Assembly (NCBI RefSeq): GCF_023150065.1
Contig: NZ_JAKLLN010000014.1
Coordinates: forward strand, 1 to 64,000
Direction of reading: 5' to 3'
DNA length: 64,000 nucleotides
From: Zoogloea sp.
Lineage (GTDB): Bacteria > Pseudomonadota > Gammaproteobacteria > Burkholderiales > Rhodocyclaceae
The position numbers and the translations under genes are program-made. Each line of letters starts with the position of its first letter. Position 1 is the stretch's first letter. This document shows positions 1-9,497 of the stretch, piece by piece. The notes beneath the pieces were generated by a model. It was not told the DNA's origin, did no database searches, and saw nothing but the letters and a program-made list of their open reading frames with translations.

Positions 1-105
1 GCGTGCCACCCGACGTCGATACGCCGACGGGGCAACCTGCAAAACCTTGCAGATCGGCTCGACCCCAAGGCGGTCCCGGTGCATGTCGATGAAGTCGTGG
101 GTCAC
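1..105 (-). CDS. IS3-family transposase OrfB, N-terminal part only (cut by window edge)
   Basis: Minus-strand frame reads [35 protein letters not shown], overlapping the orfA stop as in IS3 orfAB. Confidence 0.8.
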   Translation of the reverse strand, partial: MTHDFIDMHRDRLGVEPICKVLQVAPSAYRRRVAR

Positions 106-422
106 TTGTTGCGGCGGTCGAGCTCCGCCTGCGCGAAATACGCGCTGGCCAGGCGCAGGATCTCGTTGGCCCGCTTCAGCTCCCGGACTTCCCGCTCCAG
201 TTCCTTGATGCGCGCGGTCTCGGCACTGCTGACCCCGTCCCGCTGGCCGGTGTCCCGCTCATGCTGCCGAACCCAGGCATGCAGTGTCTGGGCCGTGCAG
301 CCGATCTTCGCTGCAATCGACTGGATCGCTGCCCATTGCGACGGGTGCTCGCTGCGCTGCTCGAACACCATCCGCACTGAACGCTCGCGCACTTCCGGGG
401 CGTATTTCGTTGTCTTCTTCAT
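102..422 (-). CDS. IS3-family transposase OrfA (helix-turn-helix plus leucine-zipper-like region)
   Basis: [42 protein letters not shown]...[31 protein letters not shown] is typical OrfA. Confidence 0.9.
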   Translation of the reverse strand: MKKTTKYAPEVRERSVRMVFEQRSEHPSQWAAIQSIAAKIGCTAQTLHAWVRQHERDTGQRDGVSSAETARIKELEREVRELKRANEILRLASAYFAQAELDRRNK

Positions 423-492
423 GGCTCCATCTTCTCAAGAGTGGGAGCCTCCGCGAAACCCGGGGCGATTCAGTGTGAACAAAACTACTAGG

Positions 493-729
493 TCAGAAAA
501 ACTTCGTGCGCCCGATGAGCCGATCCTCGATCACCGAGACGTCAACTGCTCGATCACAGGAGCGGGGAGCGGGGGCGCCGTGAACGCTGATCACCAAGCG
601 AAGCACTGGCTGGAACCTTACTGGGACTGGTGGCGACATGAACAGAGGAACGCCACCATCCTGAACTGGAGGCTCTCCGAACAGTTGAAGCTGTACAGAG
701 TGATGATCTTGACGCTTGTCCTTAGACAT
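493..729 (-). CDS. Hypothetical small protein (78 aa), apparently translationally coupled to the upstream deaminase gene
   Basis: ATG lies 2 nt after the stop codon of the 732..2411 ORF, same strand; no family recognised. Confidence 0.5.
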   Translation of the reverse strand: MSKDKRQDHHSVQLQLFGEPPVQDGGVPLFMSPPVPVRFQPVLRLVISVHGAPAPRSCDRAVDVSVIEDRLIGRTKFF

Positions 730-731
730 GG

Positions 732-2411
732 CTAGTTTCCAAGTTTAGGTGAGACATCAAGGAGTCGGGTATCTAGCTCTGAAGATTTTAGTTCTCTTAG
801 TGCGAGCCCCTCAAGCGTCGAGACGGCCTCAAGGGTCACAGCCGTGACTGGTGCCACAGATCTGAACTTGAGCATTCTGCCCGTAGAAGGATCCTTACGC
901 CCTCTGGGTCCTTCACTGAAGAGGTCCAGAAATCGAGCTGGCGCAACCCCGTCGAACGGAACGATGCGCACCTTACCCTGGTCGCTCTCCGACTCAGTTA
1001 TAGCATCTGCATGTAACCGCGTGGCAAGACTTTTTCGGTAAGGTTCTATGAACCGCACTTCAGTGATTCCCGCGGCGATGATGTGTCGGGCGCACGAGTG
1101 GCACGGATACGTCGTCACATACAGCTTGCCCCCTTTTACCCGGGCGCCCGCCGAGTGGCCTGCGTTTAAAATCGCATGCATCTCGGCATGAACAGCTCGA
1201 GAAAACTCGATCAACCCACGAACTTCGGATGATTTACGCAAGCGCGCGAGAACCTTGCCTCGTTCGGCTTCGGGCACGATGCCTTCCTTGATAAGTGCAC
1301 TCGTTAGACGGTTAGCGATTTCGGACTTTTCTTCGTCATTGAAGCACTTTCCTCCATCCTTGTTCCAGCACCGGTGATCGACATAATTCTTCTCCTCAGG
1401 CCTACCAAACGCTTCGTAGAGCCCTCCGAACGATCGTGGGACATCGTTCCAGCCGACAGCAAGGGTTTCCCCAACGGCATCCGTGATGGCGGCGCCAACT
1501 TGTCGAGACAGGCAGGCAGAGTTACGAGCTGCTGAATGTGCCTCATACATCGCTCGTTCATCTGCCGTCGGTGTGATGACTTTTGCACCGAGCAGGAGAT
1601 CGAGATAGCGGGCCAGGGGCGCCTTAATCTGATCATCTGTGCCATCGCTGATTCGTAAGAAGAAATCCGCCTGAGGAAAGATGTCACGGACACTCTGGCC
1701 GTTCGCGATCTCCTCCCCGGAATCTCGGTCGATGAGCTTATAGACCTCGCTCTTCTCCCCCAGTTTTTTCGATAACTCCTGGATTCGCAGCTCGATCGGG
1801 GAGTAGACGCTGATTACATGCAGCAACTTTCCATAGACGGATCGGAGAAGTTCCAACTCATCCCGGTTTTTGATCGAGTTTATGATGTGGCAGTGGCGTA
1901 CAACTGGACTTGGCACCACTGCGTCTTCGGGGGGTAGAACCTCATCAAGAGATAGCTGGGCCTGATCCGGGACGGGGCTACTCTCTTGCAAGCGCACCGT
2001 TGCGATGTGCCGGATCGCCAATTGAGCAAGTACAGAGTTGCCGTGATCTCGCCTCATTGCGTTACCGGCCTCGATCAGATCATTGATCGATTGGGGATCA
2101 CTAGGCTTACCAAGTTTCCGAATGAACTCACTCAGTCGAATCTCAGTTGCGCACTTGTAATCATGTGAACGCGAGAGCAGGTCTATCAGGATTTCAGATA
2201 CTCGATGGAGAGGGGTGCCCAGAGGGCCGCACAAGGCGATCACAATCTCCGGAGTTACCGCCTTGTCGATTCGGTCTTTCGCTCCAAATCGGCCTTTTTG
2301 GCCGGCACTGCCTGCTACCGGCAGCTTTGCAACGTTTGCTGAACTTGCCACCTGATTGCCCCCTCTTCTGTTCCGTTTGTCAGCTACGGCTGTTGCCTCA
2401 CTAATGCGCAT
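732..2411 (-). CDS. avcD: Anti-phage dCTP/dCMP deaminase (AvcD/DCD family): N-terminal P-loop kinase-like domain plus C-terminal zinc deaminase
   Basis: Deaminase motifs HAEMHAILNAG and YPCHSCARHIIAAGI; N-terminal VIALCGPLGTPLHRVSEILIDLL...EIRLSEFI. The track start at 2501 is a TTG inside the tRNA terminator hairpin; the first ATG (2409-2411) is preferred. Confidence 0.82.
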   Translation of the reverse strand: MRISEATAVADKRNRRGGNQVASSANVAKLPVAGSAGQKGRFGAKDRIDKAVTPEIVIALCGPLGTPLHRVSEILIDLLSRSHDYKCATEIRLSEFIRKLGKPSDPQSINDLIEAGNAMRRDHGNSVLAQLAIRHIATVRLQESSPVPDQAQLSLDEVLPPEDAVVPSPVVRHCHIINSIKNRDELELLRSVYGKLLHVISVYSPIELRIQELSKKLGEKSEVYKLIDRDSGEEIANGQSVRDIFPQADFFLRISDGTDDQIKAPLARYLDLLLGAKVITPTADERAMYEAHSAARNSACLSRQVGAAITDAVGETLAVGWNDVPRSFGGLYEAFGRPEEKNYVDHRCWNKDGGKCFNDEEKSEIANRLTSALIKEGIVPEAERGKVLARLRKSSEVRGLIEFSRAVHAEMHAILNAGHSAGARVKGGKLYVTTYPCHSCARHIIAAGITEVRFIEPYRKSLATRLHADAITESESDQGKVRIVPFDGVAPARFLDLFSEGPRGRKDPSTGRMLKFRSVAPVTAVTLEAVSTLEGLALRELKSSELDTRLLDVSPKLGN

Positions 2412-2491
2412 GATCACGTCAACATCTTCACTTGGCCCACGAGCTTTGGCTTGCTCTACATAGCTAACGCTAGCCCAGTGATAGCCCAGCA

Positions 2492-2519
2492 AAAAGGCCA
2501 ACCCCGAAGAGTTGGCCTA
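2492..2519 (-). terminator. Rho-independent terminator after tRNA-Thr
   Basis: Minus strand AGGCCAACTCTTCGGGGTTGGCCTTTTT. Confidence 0.7.
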
Positions 2520-2534
2520 AGTGCTTGTTTCTGA

Positions 2535-2610
2535 TGGTGCCGCTGACCGGAATCGAACTGGTGACCTTCGCATTACGAATGCGCTGCTCTACCGACTGAG
2601 CTACAGCGGC
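2535..2610 (-). tRNA. tRNA-Thr (anticodon CGT)
   Basis: Minus strand GCCGCTGTAGCTCAGTCGGTAGAGCAGCGCATTCGTAATGCGAAGGTCACCAGTTCGATTCCGGTCAGCGGCACCA: full cloverleaf, encoded CCA, anticodon loop TTCGTAA. Confidence 0.95.
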
Positions 2611-2680
2611 TAACAACAGCCCGCTATGATACAGCCACCACTTTATCCACGCAAGCTTTGGGCGGGTATCCGGAACAAAG

Positions 2681-2722
2681 GAAAGGCGGCTCCCCGGGTC
2701 GTATTCAGGCCGGGAGCCGCCC
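2681..2722 (-). terminator. Rho-independent terminator of the pilin operon
   Basis: GGCGGCTCCC...GGGAGCCGCC hairpin followed on the minus strand by TTTCCTTTG. Confidence 0.6.
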
Positions 2723-2726
2723 ACGT

Positions 2727-5700
2727 TTACTGGCCGATAATCCGCCAGTTGAGGACGCGTGGATCGCCAAAACCACCAACCTGGCTACCCACGAAGGCCG
2801 GATTTCCGGCATTTCCATAAGAGCCGAGCAGGCGAATCGAGGAACCATAGCGAACCAGCTTGGAGCCCACGATACCGGAGGCTGAGGTGACAAACGGAAT
2901 GGGCACCCGGACACCGTTCTGCACGGTTCCAAACGCGGTCTTCGCTGATCCATACTTCACGGCATAGGCCGCGCTTTCGCCGCCCGGATTGCACTTATCC
3001 TGGTTCATCAGGGTTCCCACCCAGGAGACCAGACCCTCGTTGACCTGCGGATGCTGGACGACCTGCTCGGCGAGGGTGCCGCGCAGCCCAGTGAGGTCAT
3101 AGAACCACCCCATGGGCTTTGAGGAATCCAGGGTCACGCCATCAACCAGACTCGTCACCTCCACCATCTTGCTTCTTCCTACCGGGAAGGTCACACCGCT
3201 GGGGAGCGGATTGGCCGCACCTGGACTCGAGGAATAGGGATCGGAAACAGTCCCGTCCCTGAGAGCATAGAAGGTTTGCTGCTGGGAGTTGGTCCGGTCA
3301 TTGGTATGCAACAGCTTGCCAGTGCCGACAAACACATAGCGGACGAGATCGGGCGCGATATCCACCCGGGGCTCCGTCGTCACGGGCTGGGGATCTCCGT
3401 CGGAATCCCTCAGATTGAGAATCGGCGTGGTGGGATTGGGTACGGAGGCGGTGGCACTGGTGAAGTCAAAACGCCACACGTTGCCCAGCAGGTCACCGGC
3501 ATAGATCTGATCCACGGTCATGTCTGCATAGTCCGGGATGTAGCCCGTCAGATGCGCCAAGCCAGCGGGATTGGCGGCGGTGCCCTGATTAGTGTAGATC
3601 TTCTGCAGGAGTGTCCCTGACTTGGGATCAAGGACGAACAGCACGCCCTTTCCGGGGACACTCGTATTCGAGGTACCCAGGGTGTTGTTGTAACCCGCCG
3701 CAATCGCCACAACCCAACCCCACTTGCGGGTCTTCACGATGAAGGGTCGCCCGTAGCTGTACCCCATATCTTCGTGGGTGAACTCCCACAGGACCTTGCT
3801 CGCAATGGTCGTTTCGCTGGTGGACGCCGTGGGCACGTCGGTGACATCCAGGGCGACGTAGCTGCGCCCGCCCTTGCCGAGACCGAAAACCAGCAAGGTC
3901 CGCCAATCGGAAGAGGCGGGGTCGGTCGTGATGGTGCCACCCGCCCGCTTGAAGTCCACATCCCGGGAGAAGGGCGTGCTGTTGACGTAATAGTGGTGGA
4001 GGTAGGCATTGTCGCTCAGGGCTCGGAGACCGCTTTCCGCCGGCTTGGCATCAGGGCCGAGATAGACCGCATTGGGAATCACAGCAAAGAGCTCTCCGCC
4101 GCCCGACGTCGTCAGCTGCCCATCAAACGCATGCAGCATGCCGTCATTCGCCCCTACATAGACCACCGGTTTGCGCGATGCCTTGTTGGCCTTGAAGGTG
4201 GAATATCCGGGGTTATAGGCGTCGGAGTAATACTGGCTCGGCGGACCGACATAAAGGGCTCCGGAATCCACGATATCGCCAAGGACCGAGGCGCGATAGC
4301 GATAGGACTTGCGCAGGGTCAGGGTGGATTGGTTGGTGACATCACCGCGCAGATAGCTCAGCACATTGGCCTGCTCCGTGGAGGAGCCGAGGGCAGCCTT
4401 CTGGGCTGCAGAAAGATTGGCCAGGCGGAAGGGAACACCTTTGAGGGTACCGGTCGCATCAGGAGACAGGGTGACCACCTTCCGTGCAGTGTCCCAGCCA
4501 CTTCCACTGACCAGGGAATCCAGCTTCAAGGCTGCGCTCCAGGCCTGGGAAGTGGTGATCACACCGGTATTGACGTTGATGGAGTCGATCTTCAAGCCCT
4601 TCAGATCACCAGACCAATAAAGAGAGTTGTAGGTCGTCTGGAAGAAGCCGTCAGATGCCAGGCTGTCCGAGATCACCGATGCGGTCGTACCGACACCGGA
4701 GGCGGAGCCGATCAGCGAGTTGATCTGGCTGAAGGCCGAATTGAGGCCCGAGATAAGGCGATCAGGATCCGAGGCAGGGAAGTAGGTATCCGGAATGGTC
4801 GTGCCTTTATAGGTCTGGCCCAAGGCGTTCCATTCGCCGTTGTCAGGTACGCCATTGCCGTTCGTATCGGTAAAGCCACCATACTTCGCTGCCTTGAAGT
4901 ACTGGTTATTGGCGGTCATTGTGGAATATTCCAGAGCATCCACCCAGAACGTCTTGATACGTGCATCGGGAAAGTCGCTGCGCAGCGGCTTGGTATTGGC
5001 GGCGTAGGCCATACCGGCAATGTAATCGTAGGTCAGGCTGTAGCCGCTGAGCTTCTTGGTCCAGGCGTTCACAGTCTCTCCATTGAGCCGCTCCGCAGCC
5101 ACCAACGGATCCATGCTGTAGCCGCTGCCCGAAAGATTGTTGTCGCAATTGTCGCCGCAGGTGTTCGTATCCCCGATGCCGATGATGAACTGCTTCTGAC
5201 AACTGCCACCTTGCGAGGCTGGCAGCACAGGGTCGATCCAGTTGGTAATGACGGGAAAGTCATCCTTGATATTGATGCGCTGTGCAGTCGTAACACCCGC
5301 CGGTATCGCCGAATAGCTCGCCACATGCCCAATCCCGGATGGTCCGAGCAAATAACGCAGGGCAACCGCATACATCTCGCTGACGTTGTCGTAGCGTTTG
5401 TAGCTCTTTGCCTTGTAACCGAAAAGATTCAGGTAGTTGATCGCACCCGTGCGGCTCACTTCCGCATCCCCCTGCCGATCGGCGGGGAACGGATCCTGAA
5501 GGAAGGCCCCCGTCTCGAGCACCTCCTCCCGTGTGTCGCGAATCTGGGCCTTTAACACACCGCCGTCCCATGCCTTCAGGAGCGTATCCGAACCATAGGT
5601 ACTTTCGTTCAGATTGTGATAGCCCGCAGCACCAAAACGCATCTTCTGGATATTCTTCTGGATCAGGCCGACCGGCTTGTAGACGCGCTTTGTCTTGTCG

Positions 5701-6557
5701 GCGTTCTCGTACTTTTGACAGTAAAACTGGTCGGCGTATTCGTGCTTCGAAGTGTCAGTACCGCTGCATACCTGCACACGCACCTGGTAACTCTTGTACT
5801 TGGTACTCGACGAATTGCTATTGCTGTAGCTGAACTCTACGTTGATACCCTTGTTGTAAACAGTGGCGATGAGATTATTGGAGCCACTGGTCGACAAAGC
5901 AGTGTATTTAGTGATGTTCCCAGAGGCGAGAGACTTGTCAGGGAAGTTGGACTTTGACCCCTGATCGTTGGACCACGCCTTTTTCAGGATGGTGACTCCC
6001 ACCGGAGTGCTCGCGGAAAAATCGGCTGGTTCATCCTGATCCCGTGCCCCGCCGGTCATGGCCCAGCGGAACAGGTCGATCACGTGCATGGTCGCCCAGT
6101 TCATGTAATTGCCGGACCACTCGCCAGAGCAGGTGTAATTGCTACCCTGGATGCTTGCCGTGGGATAGAAGTAGCCGTTGGTTTCCGACCCCGAATAGGC
6201 GTAGCAACGGGTCGGGTCGAAATAGCCCAGGTACTTTCGGGTCGGCTCAAAATAAGGATCGGCAGTAGACGATGCAGCCAACGCGGTAACACCGTAGGCA
6301 CCCGTACTGAAGTTGGCGTGGCTCTGCGCCGTGGGGAACTCCACCGACAGCGCGAGCATCACGTTGGCCGGAACCGCCTCCGTACTGGCAGAGATGGGTA
6401 CGTCGGCCAGGGCGGTATCGGCGGCATACACCACCGGCAATGCTGCATTCCAGGCAGCAACCACTAAAAGGGAACGGGCCGCGAGGGATTTCCAGCGGGC
6501 TGAAGAAGCCCCGGCCAGACTGTTGGATGCGTTCATGTCGGTATATCCCCAGGTCAT
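2727..6557 (-). CDS. pilY1: Type IV pilus biogenesis/tip protein PilY1
   Basis: 1276 aa; PilY1-type C-terminal beta-propeller (KPVVYVGANDGMLHAFDG...LLVFGLGKGGRSYVALDVT); last gene of a minor pilin operon. Start at 6536 also possible. Confidence 0.93.
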   Translation of the reverse strand: MTWGYTDMNASNSLAGASSARWKSLAARSLLVVAAWNAALPVVYAADTALADVPISASTEAVPANVMLALSVEFPTAQSHANFSTGAYGVTALAASSTADPYFEPTRKYLGYFDPTRCYAYSGSETNGYFYPTASIQGSNYTCSGEWSGNYMNWATMHVIDLFRWAMTGGARDQDEPADFSASTPVGVTILKKAWSNDQGSKSNFPDKSLASGNITKYTALSTSGSNNLIATVYNKGINVEFSYSNSNSSSTKYKSYQVRVQVCSGTDTSKHEYADQFYCQKYENADKTKRVYKPVGLIQKNIQKMRFGAAGYHNLNESTYGSDTLLKAWDGGVLKAQIRDTREEVLETGAFLQDPFPADRQGDAEVSRTGAINYLNLFGYKAKSYKRYDNVSEMYAVALRYLLGPSGIGHVASYSAIPAGVTTAQRINIKDDFPVITNWIDPVLPASQGGSCQKQFIIGIGDTNTCGDNCDNNLSGSGYSMDPLVAAERLNGETVNAWTKKLSGYSLTYDYIAGMAYAANTKPLRSDFPDARIKTFWVDALEYSTMTANNQYFKAAKYGGFTDTNGNGVPDNGEWNALGQTYKGTTIPDTYFPASDPDRLISGLNSAFSQINSLIGSASGVGTTASVISDSLASDGFFQTTYNSLYWSGDLKGLKIDSINVNTGVITTSQAWSAALKLDSLVSGSGWDTARKVVTLSPDATGTLKGVPFRLANLSAAQKAALGSSTEQANVLSYLRGDVTNQSTLTLRKSYRYRASVLGDIVDSGALYVGPPSQYYSDAYNPGYSTFKANKASRKPVVYVGANDGMLHAFDGQLTTSGGGELFAVIPNAVYLGPDAKPAESGLRALSDNAYLHHYYVNSTPFSRDVDFKRAGGTITTDPASSDWRTLLVFGLGKGGRSYVALDVTDVPTASTSETTIASKVLWEFTHEDMGYSYGRPFIVKTRKWGWVVAIAAGYNNTLGTSNTSVPGKGVLFVLDPKSGTLLQKIYTNQGTAANPAGLAHLTGYIPDYADMTVDQIYAGDLLGNVWRFDFTSATASVPNPTTPILNLRDSDGDPQPVTTEPRVDIAPDLVRYVFVGTGKLLHTNDRTNSQQQTFYALRDGTVSDPYSSSPGAANPLPSGVTFPVGRSKMVEVTSLVDGVTLDSSKPMGWFYDLTGLRGTLAEQVVQHPQVNEGLVSWVGTLMNQDKCNPGGESAAYAVKYGSAKTAFGTVQNGVRVPIPFVTSASGIVGSKLVRYGSSIRLLGSYGNAGNPAFVGSQVGGFGDPRVLNWRIIGQ

Positions 6558-6564
6558 TTCAGTA

Positions 6565-7233
6565 TCACTCTTCCAGGAATGTCACGGTCCACTGGGCGTA
6601 GGTTTGGCTGTTGCGCACGCCGTCGGTACGCACGGTAACGCGGTAAAGGGGTGATGCCGTTGAACCCGGCTTCTCGGCCCAGCCATCCCCTCCAAGGGGT
6701 GAGTCGGTCGAAAGAACACAGCTCACCTTGTTCGACGGCCCGTAGGCTTCACACATGCGCTCGATCAGGAAACGGACCTCATTACCATCTTTGTTCTTGT
6801 TTGGACCGACTTCGGTGAGGATGAGGGGTGCAATCTTGAACATCGCATCGAACTGGGTCTTGTTCTTGATGATCAGCGGGATGCCGTTTTCGTCGGACTC
6901 CAGCATGCGGGGATAGAAATTGAGTTTGGCCCATTCGCCGGCCGCGGAGCATGCCGTTCCCGTATTGGCAGGCGGCGGGCAACCTACGATGGAGTCCTGA
7001 TAGCTGCGAAAATTTGCCGACTTCATGGTCTCGAACGCCTTGTTGAGACCGCGTCCTGCACTGTTGATCGAGTCACGCTTGAAACCGATGTTGCCGGACA
7101 GCAAGGCCGAGGTATCGACAGAATTCAGCAACGACACCGAACCCAGCATCATGACGACCAGCACCACCAGCACCACAGCCAGAACCACGCCATGCTGCCG
7201 TCGGGAAGAGAGGTGTCGCAGTTTCGAGGACAT
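6565..7233 (-). CDS. pilX: Minor pilin assembly protein PilX
   Basis: N-terminal HGVVLAVVLVVLVVMMLGSVSLL membrane segment; position between pilW and pilY1. Confidence 0.85.
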   Translation of the reverse strand: MSSKLRHLSSRRQHGVVLAVVLVVLVVMMLGSVSLLNSVDTSALLSGNIGFKRDSINSAGRGLNKAFETMKSANFRSYQDSIVGCPPPANTGTACSAAGEWAKLNFYPRMLESDENGIPLIIKNKTQFDAMFKIAPLILTEVGPNKNKDGNEVRFLIERMCEAYGPSNKVSCVLSTDSPLGGDGWAEKPGSTASPLYRVTVRTDGVRNSQTYAQWTVTFLEE

Positions 7234-7252
7234 TCGGGATCCAAACGCAAAA

Positions 7253-8449
7253 TCAGATGTTCGGGGGCGTTCTCATGCTGCGCAGAGGAATCACCCATTC
7301 GTAGGTCTGGTACTGGTAGCGCTGCTCCTCGGTGGTCAGTGTCCGGCTGAAGCGTCTACTTGATGCCAGATCCTGGAAAAGCTCGATGCTGGTCATGGGC
7401 GCAGGAGTCGTGATCGGCTGCGAGGAGCGCACCACCATCGCAATCCGGAGCGCCTTGATGTAGCCGATCCGCTGCTGGGTTGCGCGCTTGCCGTCCATCA
7501 GATCAGCAAAAGTCCACCCCGACTCCGACGGGGAAACCCACTCATCCACCGCGTTGTCATTGATGTCGCCCCCCACGCCGTTATCAAGCCCATACCGTGC
7601 CTTGATGAGAAAGATGTTCTCGCCGACGATCTGTGGATCGATCCGCTTGAGCAGGTCGTACTGGACGAGTTCGCTATCGCTGCTAACCCCCAGCATGGCG
7701 AAGTTCGGGTTATCCCTCAGGCCGAGGTGAAAAGCAGCCGGCGATTTCGTGTAGATTGCCGAATCGACGGTCCCATAAGTCGTGGTGTTGAGGGGAACCA
7801 GCTTGGCAAAGGTGGCAACCTTGAGCCCGAGCGATGCATCAGTGGTGAGCACCGGAGCGGTCATGGTCTTGGCGGCCTGCACAACCCGGCAATCCCCCGG
7901 ATCTTCGGCCAGCTTTCGCGGCACCGTCAGGATCAGGTCGTACGCAAGTGCAGCTGCACTGCTCTTCGGAATCATCCCGATGGTCGGCGTCTGGACAACA
8001 AGCGAGTCTCCGGTGGCACTGGAAAAGCTCAGGCCCTGATTGCCGGCCGCCGAATCACCGGCCATCACCATGATCACGTCTGATCCGCTCCCGCCATTGA
8101 CGATCGCTGCAGGCACGGCCCGCAATGTCTGGGGGACGGAGGAAAAGGGGCTGGGGTAACCGGTGGGGCTGGGCAAAACCACATTGCCGGACTCGGTGAC
8201 CAACAGCCGGCACCCCCACACCCACGACCCGCGGGCCAGACCAGACCCCGCCTCCTGGATCAGCATGTCAAGCCGCTGGGCAGCAATGGCTGCCGACTGC
8301 AGCGCATCCCCCGTTCCGGAAATATTGCGCCGATAGGTTTCGCTGGACGAAAAGCTCTGCATGATCACCAGGCTGGCCACCAGCCCGACGACCATCCCCA
8401 CCATCATCTCGACGATGCTCAGGCCCGCCTGGCGCTGCCGCCGACCCAT
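7253..8449 (-). CDS. pilW: Minor pilin PilW
   Basis: QAGLSIVEMMVGMVVGLVASLVIMQSF prepilin-type N-terminus; operon position; start placed at MGRRQRQAGLS after the pilV stop. Confidence 0.87.
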   Translation of the reverse strand: MGRRQRQAGLSIVEMMVGMVVGLVASLVIMQSFSSSETYRRNISGTGDALQSAAIAAQRLDMLIQEAGSGLARGSWVWGCRLLVTESGNVVLPSPTGYPSPFSSVPQTLRAVPAAIVNGGSGSDVIMVMAGDSAAGNQGLSFSSATGDSLVVQTPTIGMIPKSSAAALAYDLILTVPRKLAEDPGDCRVVQAAKTMTAPVLTTDASLGLKVATFAKLVPLNTTTYGTVDSAIYTKSPAAFHLGLRDNPNFAMLGVSSDSELVQYDLLKRIDPQIVGENIFLIKARYGLDNGVGGDINDNAVDEWVSPSESGWTFADLMDGKRATQQRIGYIKALRIAMVVRSSQPITTPAPMTSIELFQDLASSRRFSRTLTTEEQRYQYQTYEWVIPLRSMRTPPNI

Positions 8450-8453
8450 GGTC

Positions 8454-8894
8454 TCAGAACAACATTGTTTCGGTGACATAGCTTCCATGCTCCAACGCTT
8501 TTGCCCCGGGCAGATCCCACTGGATCGTCACCTTGACTACAAAGGTGTCGACCGCACTGCCGCTGGCGACCTCAACTTTGGCCTTCGGATTCGGCAGTTT
8601 GCTCGCTTCCGTCACCCGCTTGGTGAACCAGGCATGGGCAGCGGCGCCACCGCCGCCGGTCGAGTCATAGGTGTATTCCGACACCACCGACACCCGCTTG
8701 GCGACCGCCATCTTGGAGATCAGCTCATCGGCGAGGATTGCGGCCTCCGTACGAAAGCGGCTATCTGTCGCAATCCGCGTGGATGCGGCCTGAAAGCCGA
8801 TCATGCCGAGCAGGCCCAGCGAAAAGATCAGCAAGGCCACCAATGCCTCCAGCAGTACATAGCCACGCTGTCCACGATTCTTCATGGCATCCAC
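8454..8894 (-). CDS. pilV: Minor pilin PilV
   Basis: GYVLLEALVALLIFSLGLLGMIGFQA prepilin-type N-terminus. Confidence 0.85.
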   Translation of the reverse strand: MDAMKNRGQRGYVLLEALVALLIFSLGLLGMIGFQAASTRIATDSRFRTEAAILADELISKMAVAKRVSVVSEYTYDSTGGGGAAAHAWFTKRVTEASKLPNPKAKVEVASGSAVDTFVVKVTIQWDLPGAKALEHGSYVTETMLF

Positions 8895-8897
8895 CCC

Positions 8898-9497
8898 TTA
8901 CGCAGCCGGACAATCACTTGCGGACAACATGGGCTGACAGGCCCTCGGGTCACCACTGGCCTTCGACGGATCACACATCTTGACCGCCCCGCCGGGTGTC
9001 ACGAACACACAGTAAGCCACTGTGGCGCTGGTTCTGGATACCCGAAAGATCTGCTTGCTGCCAACTGGGGCGCTGCTCAGATCCAGAACACGCCCGGAGC
9101 CATTGAAGCGCACCCCGGCCGGCCCCTGATAAACGACATCGCTGGACATCTGGCTGGTCGAGATACCGTTCACATAGCGATTGGCGGCCGTGCTGTCGGC
9201 CATCCGGATGGCCCAGTTATCACCATCAACCTTGGCAGTCAGGCTATTTACCGTGGACACGCTCGGGGTACCGTCGGTGAGGATGAAATCCACCTCGCCA
9301 TTACGCCGGATCGCTTCGCCCTCGGCCTGCCGCAAGGCGTTCTGGATCACCTCTGCCGCAGCACCCACGGAATTATTGCGAATTACCTGGGTCATGGACG
9401 GCACGGCAATGGACAACAAGACGGCACCGACAGCAACAACGACCATCAACTCGAGAATGGTGAAGCCTCGCTGGGCCAGGCGAGAAGTACTCAACAC
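8898..9497 (-). CDS. fimT: Minor pilin FimT/GspH-type
   Basis: RGFTILELMVVVAVGAVLLSIAVPSMTQVIRNN; GTG start at 9497; the longer 8898..9938 ORF runs antisense-free upstream but is out of frame with pilE and not real there. Confidence 0.82.
   Translation of the reverse strand: MLSTSRLAQRGFTILELMVVVAVGAVLLSIAVPSMTQVIRNNSVGAAAEVIQNALRQAEGEAIRRNGEVDFILTDGTPSVSTVNSLTAKVDGDNWAIRMADSTAANRYVNGISTSQMSSDVVYQGPAGVRFNGSGRVLDLSSAPVGSKQIFRVSRTSATVAYCVFVTPGGAVKMCDPSKASGDPRACQPMLSASDCPAA

Larger units (their letters stand above)
1..472 (-). mobile_element. IS3-family insertion sequence, partial (continues past the left edge of the window)
   Basis: OrfA/OrfB arrangement on the minus strand; terminal sequence TGAATCGCCCCGGGTTTCGCGGAGGCTCCCAC (minus strand) ends at about 472 and resembles IS3-family termini. 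Confidence 0.8.

Noticed and set aside
2412-2501. N-terminal extension of the deaminase (track start at 2501)
   Set aside because: The start is a TTG located in the 3' arm of the tRNA terminator hairpin; ATG at 2411 is more likely.
3774-5555. 593-aa plus-strand ORF inside pilY1
   Set aside because: Antisense shadow; pilY1 frame has clear family features.
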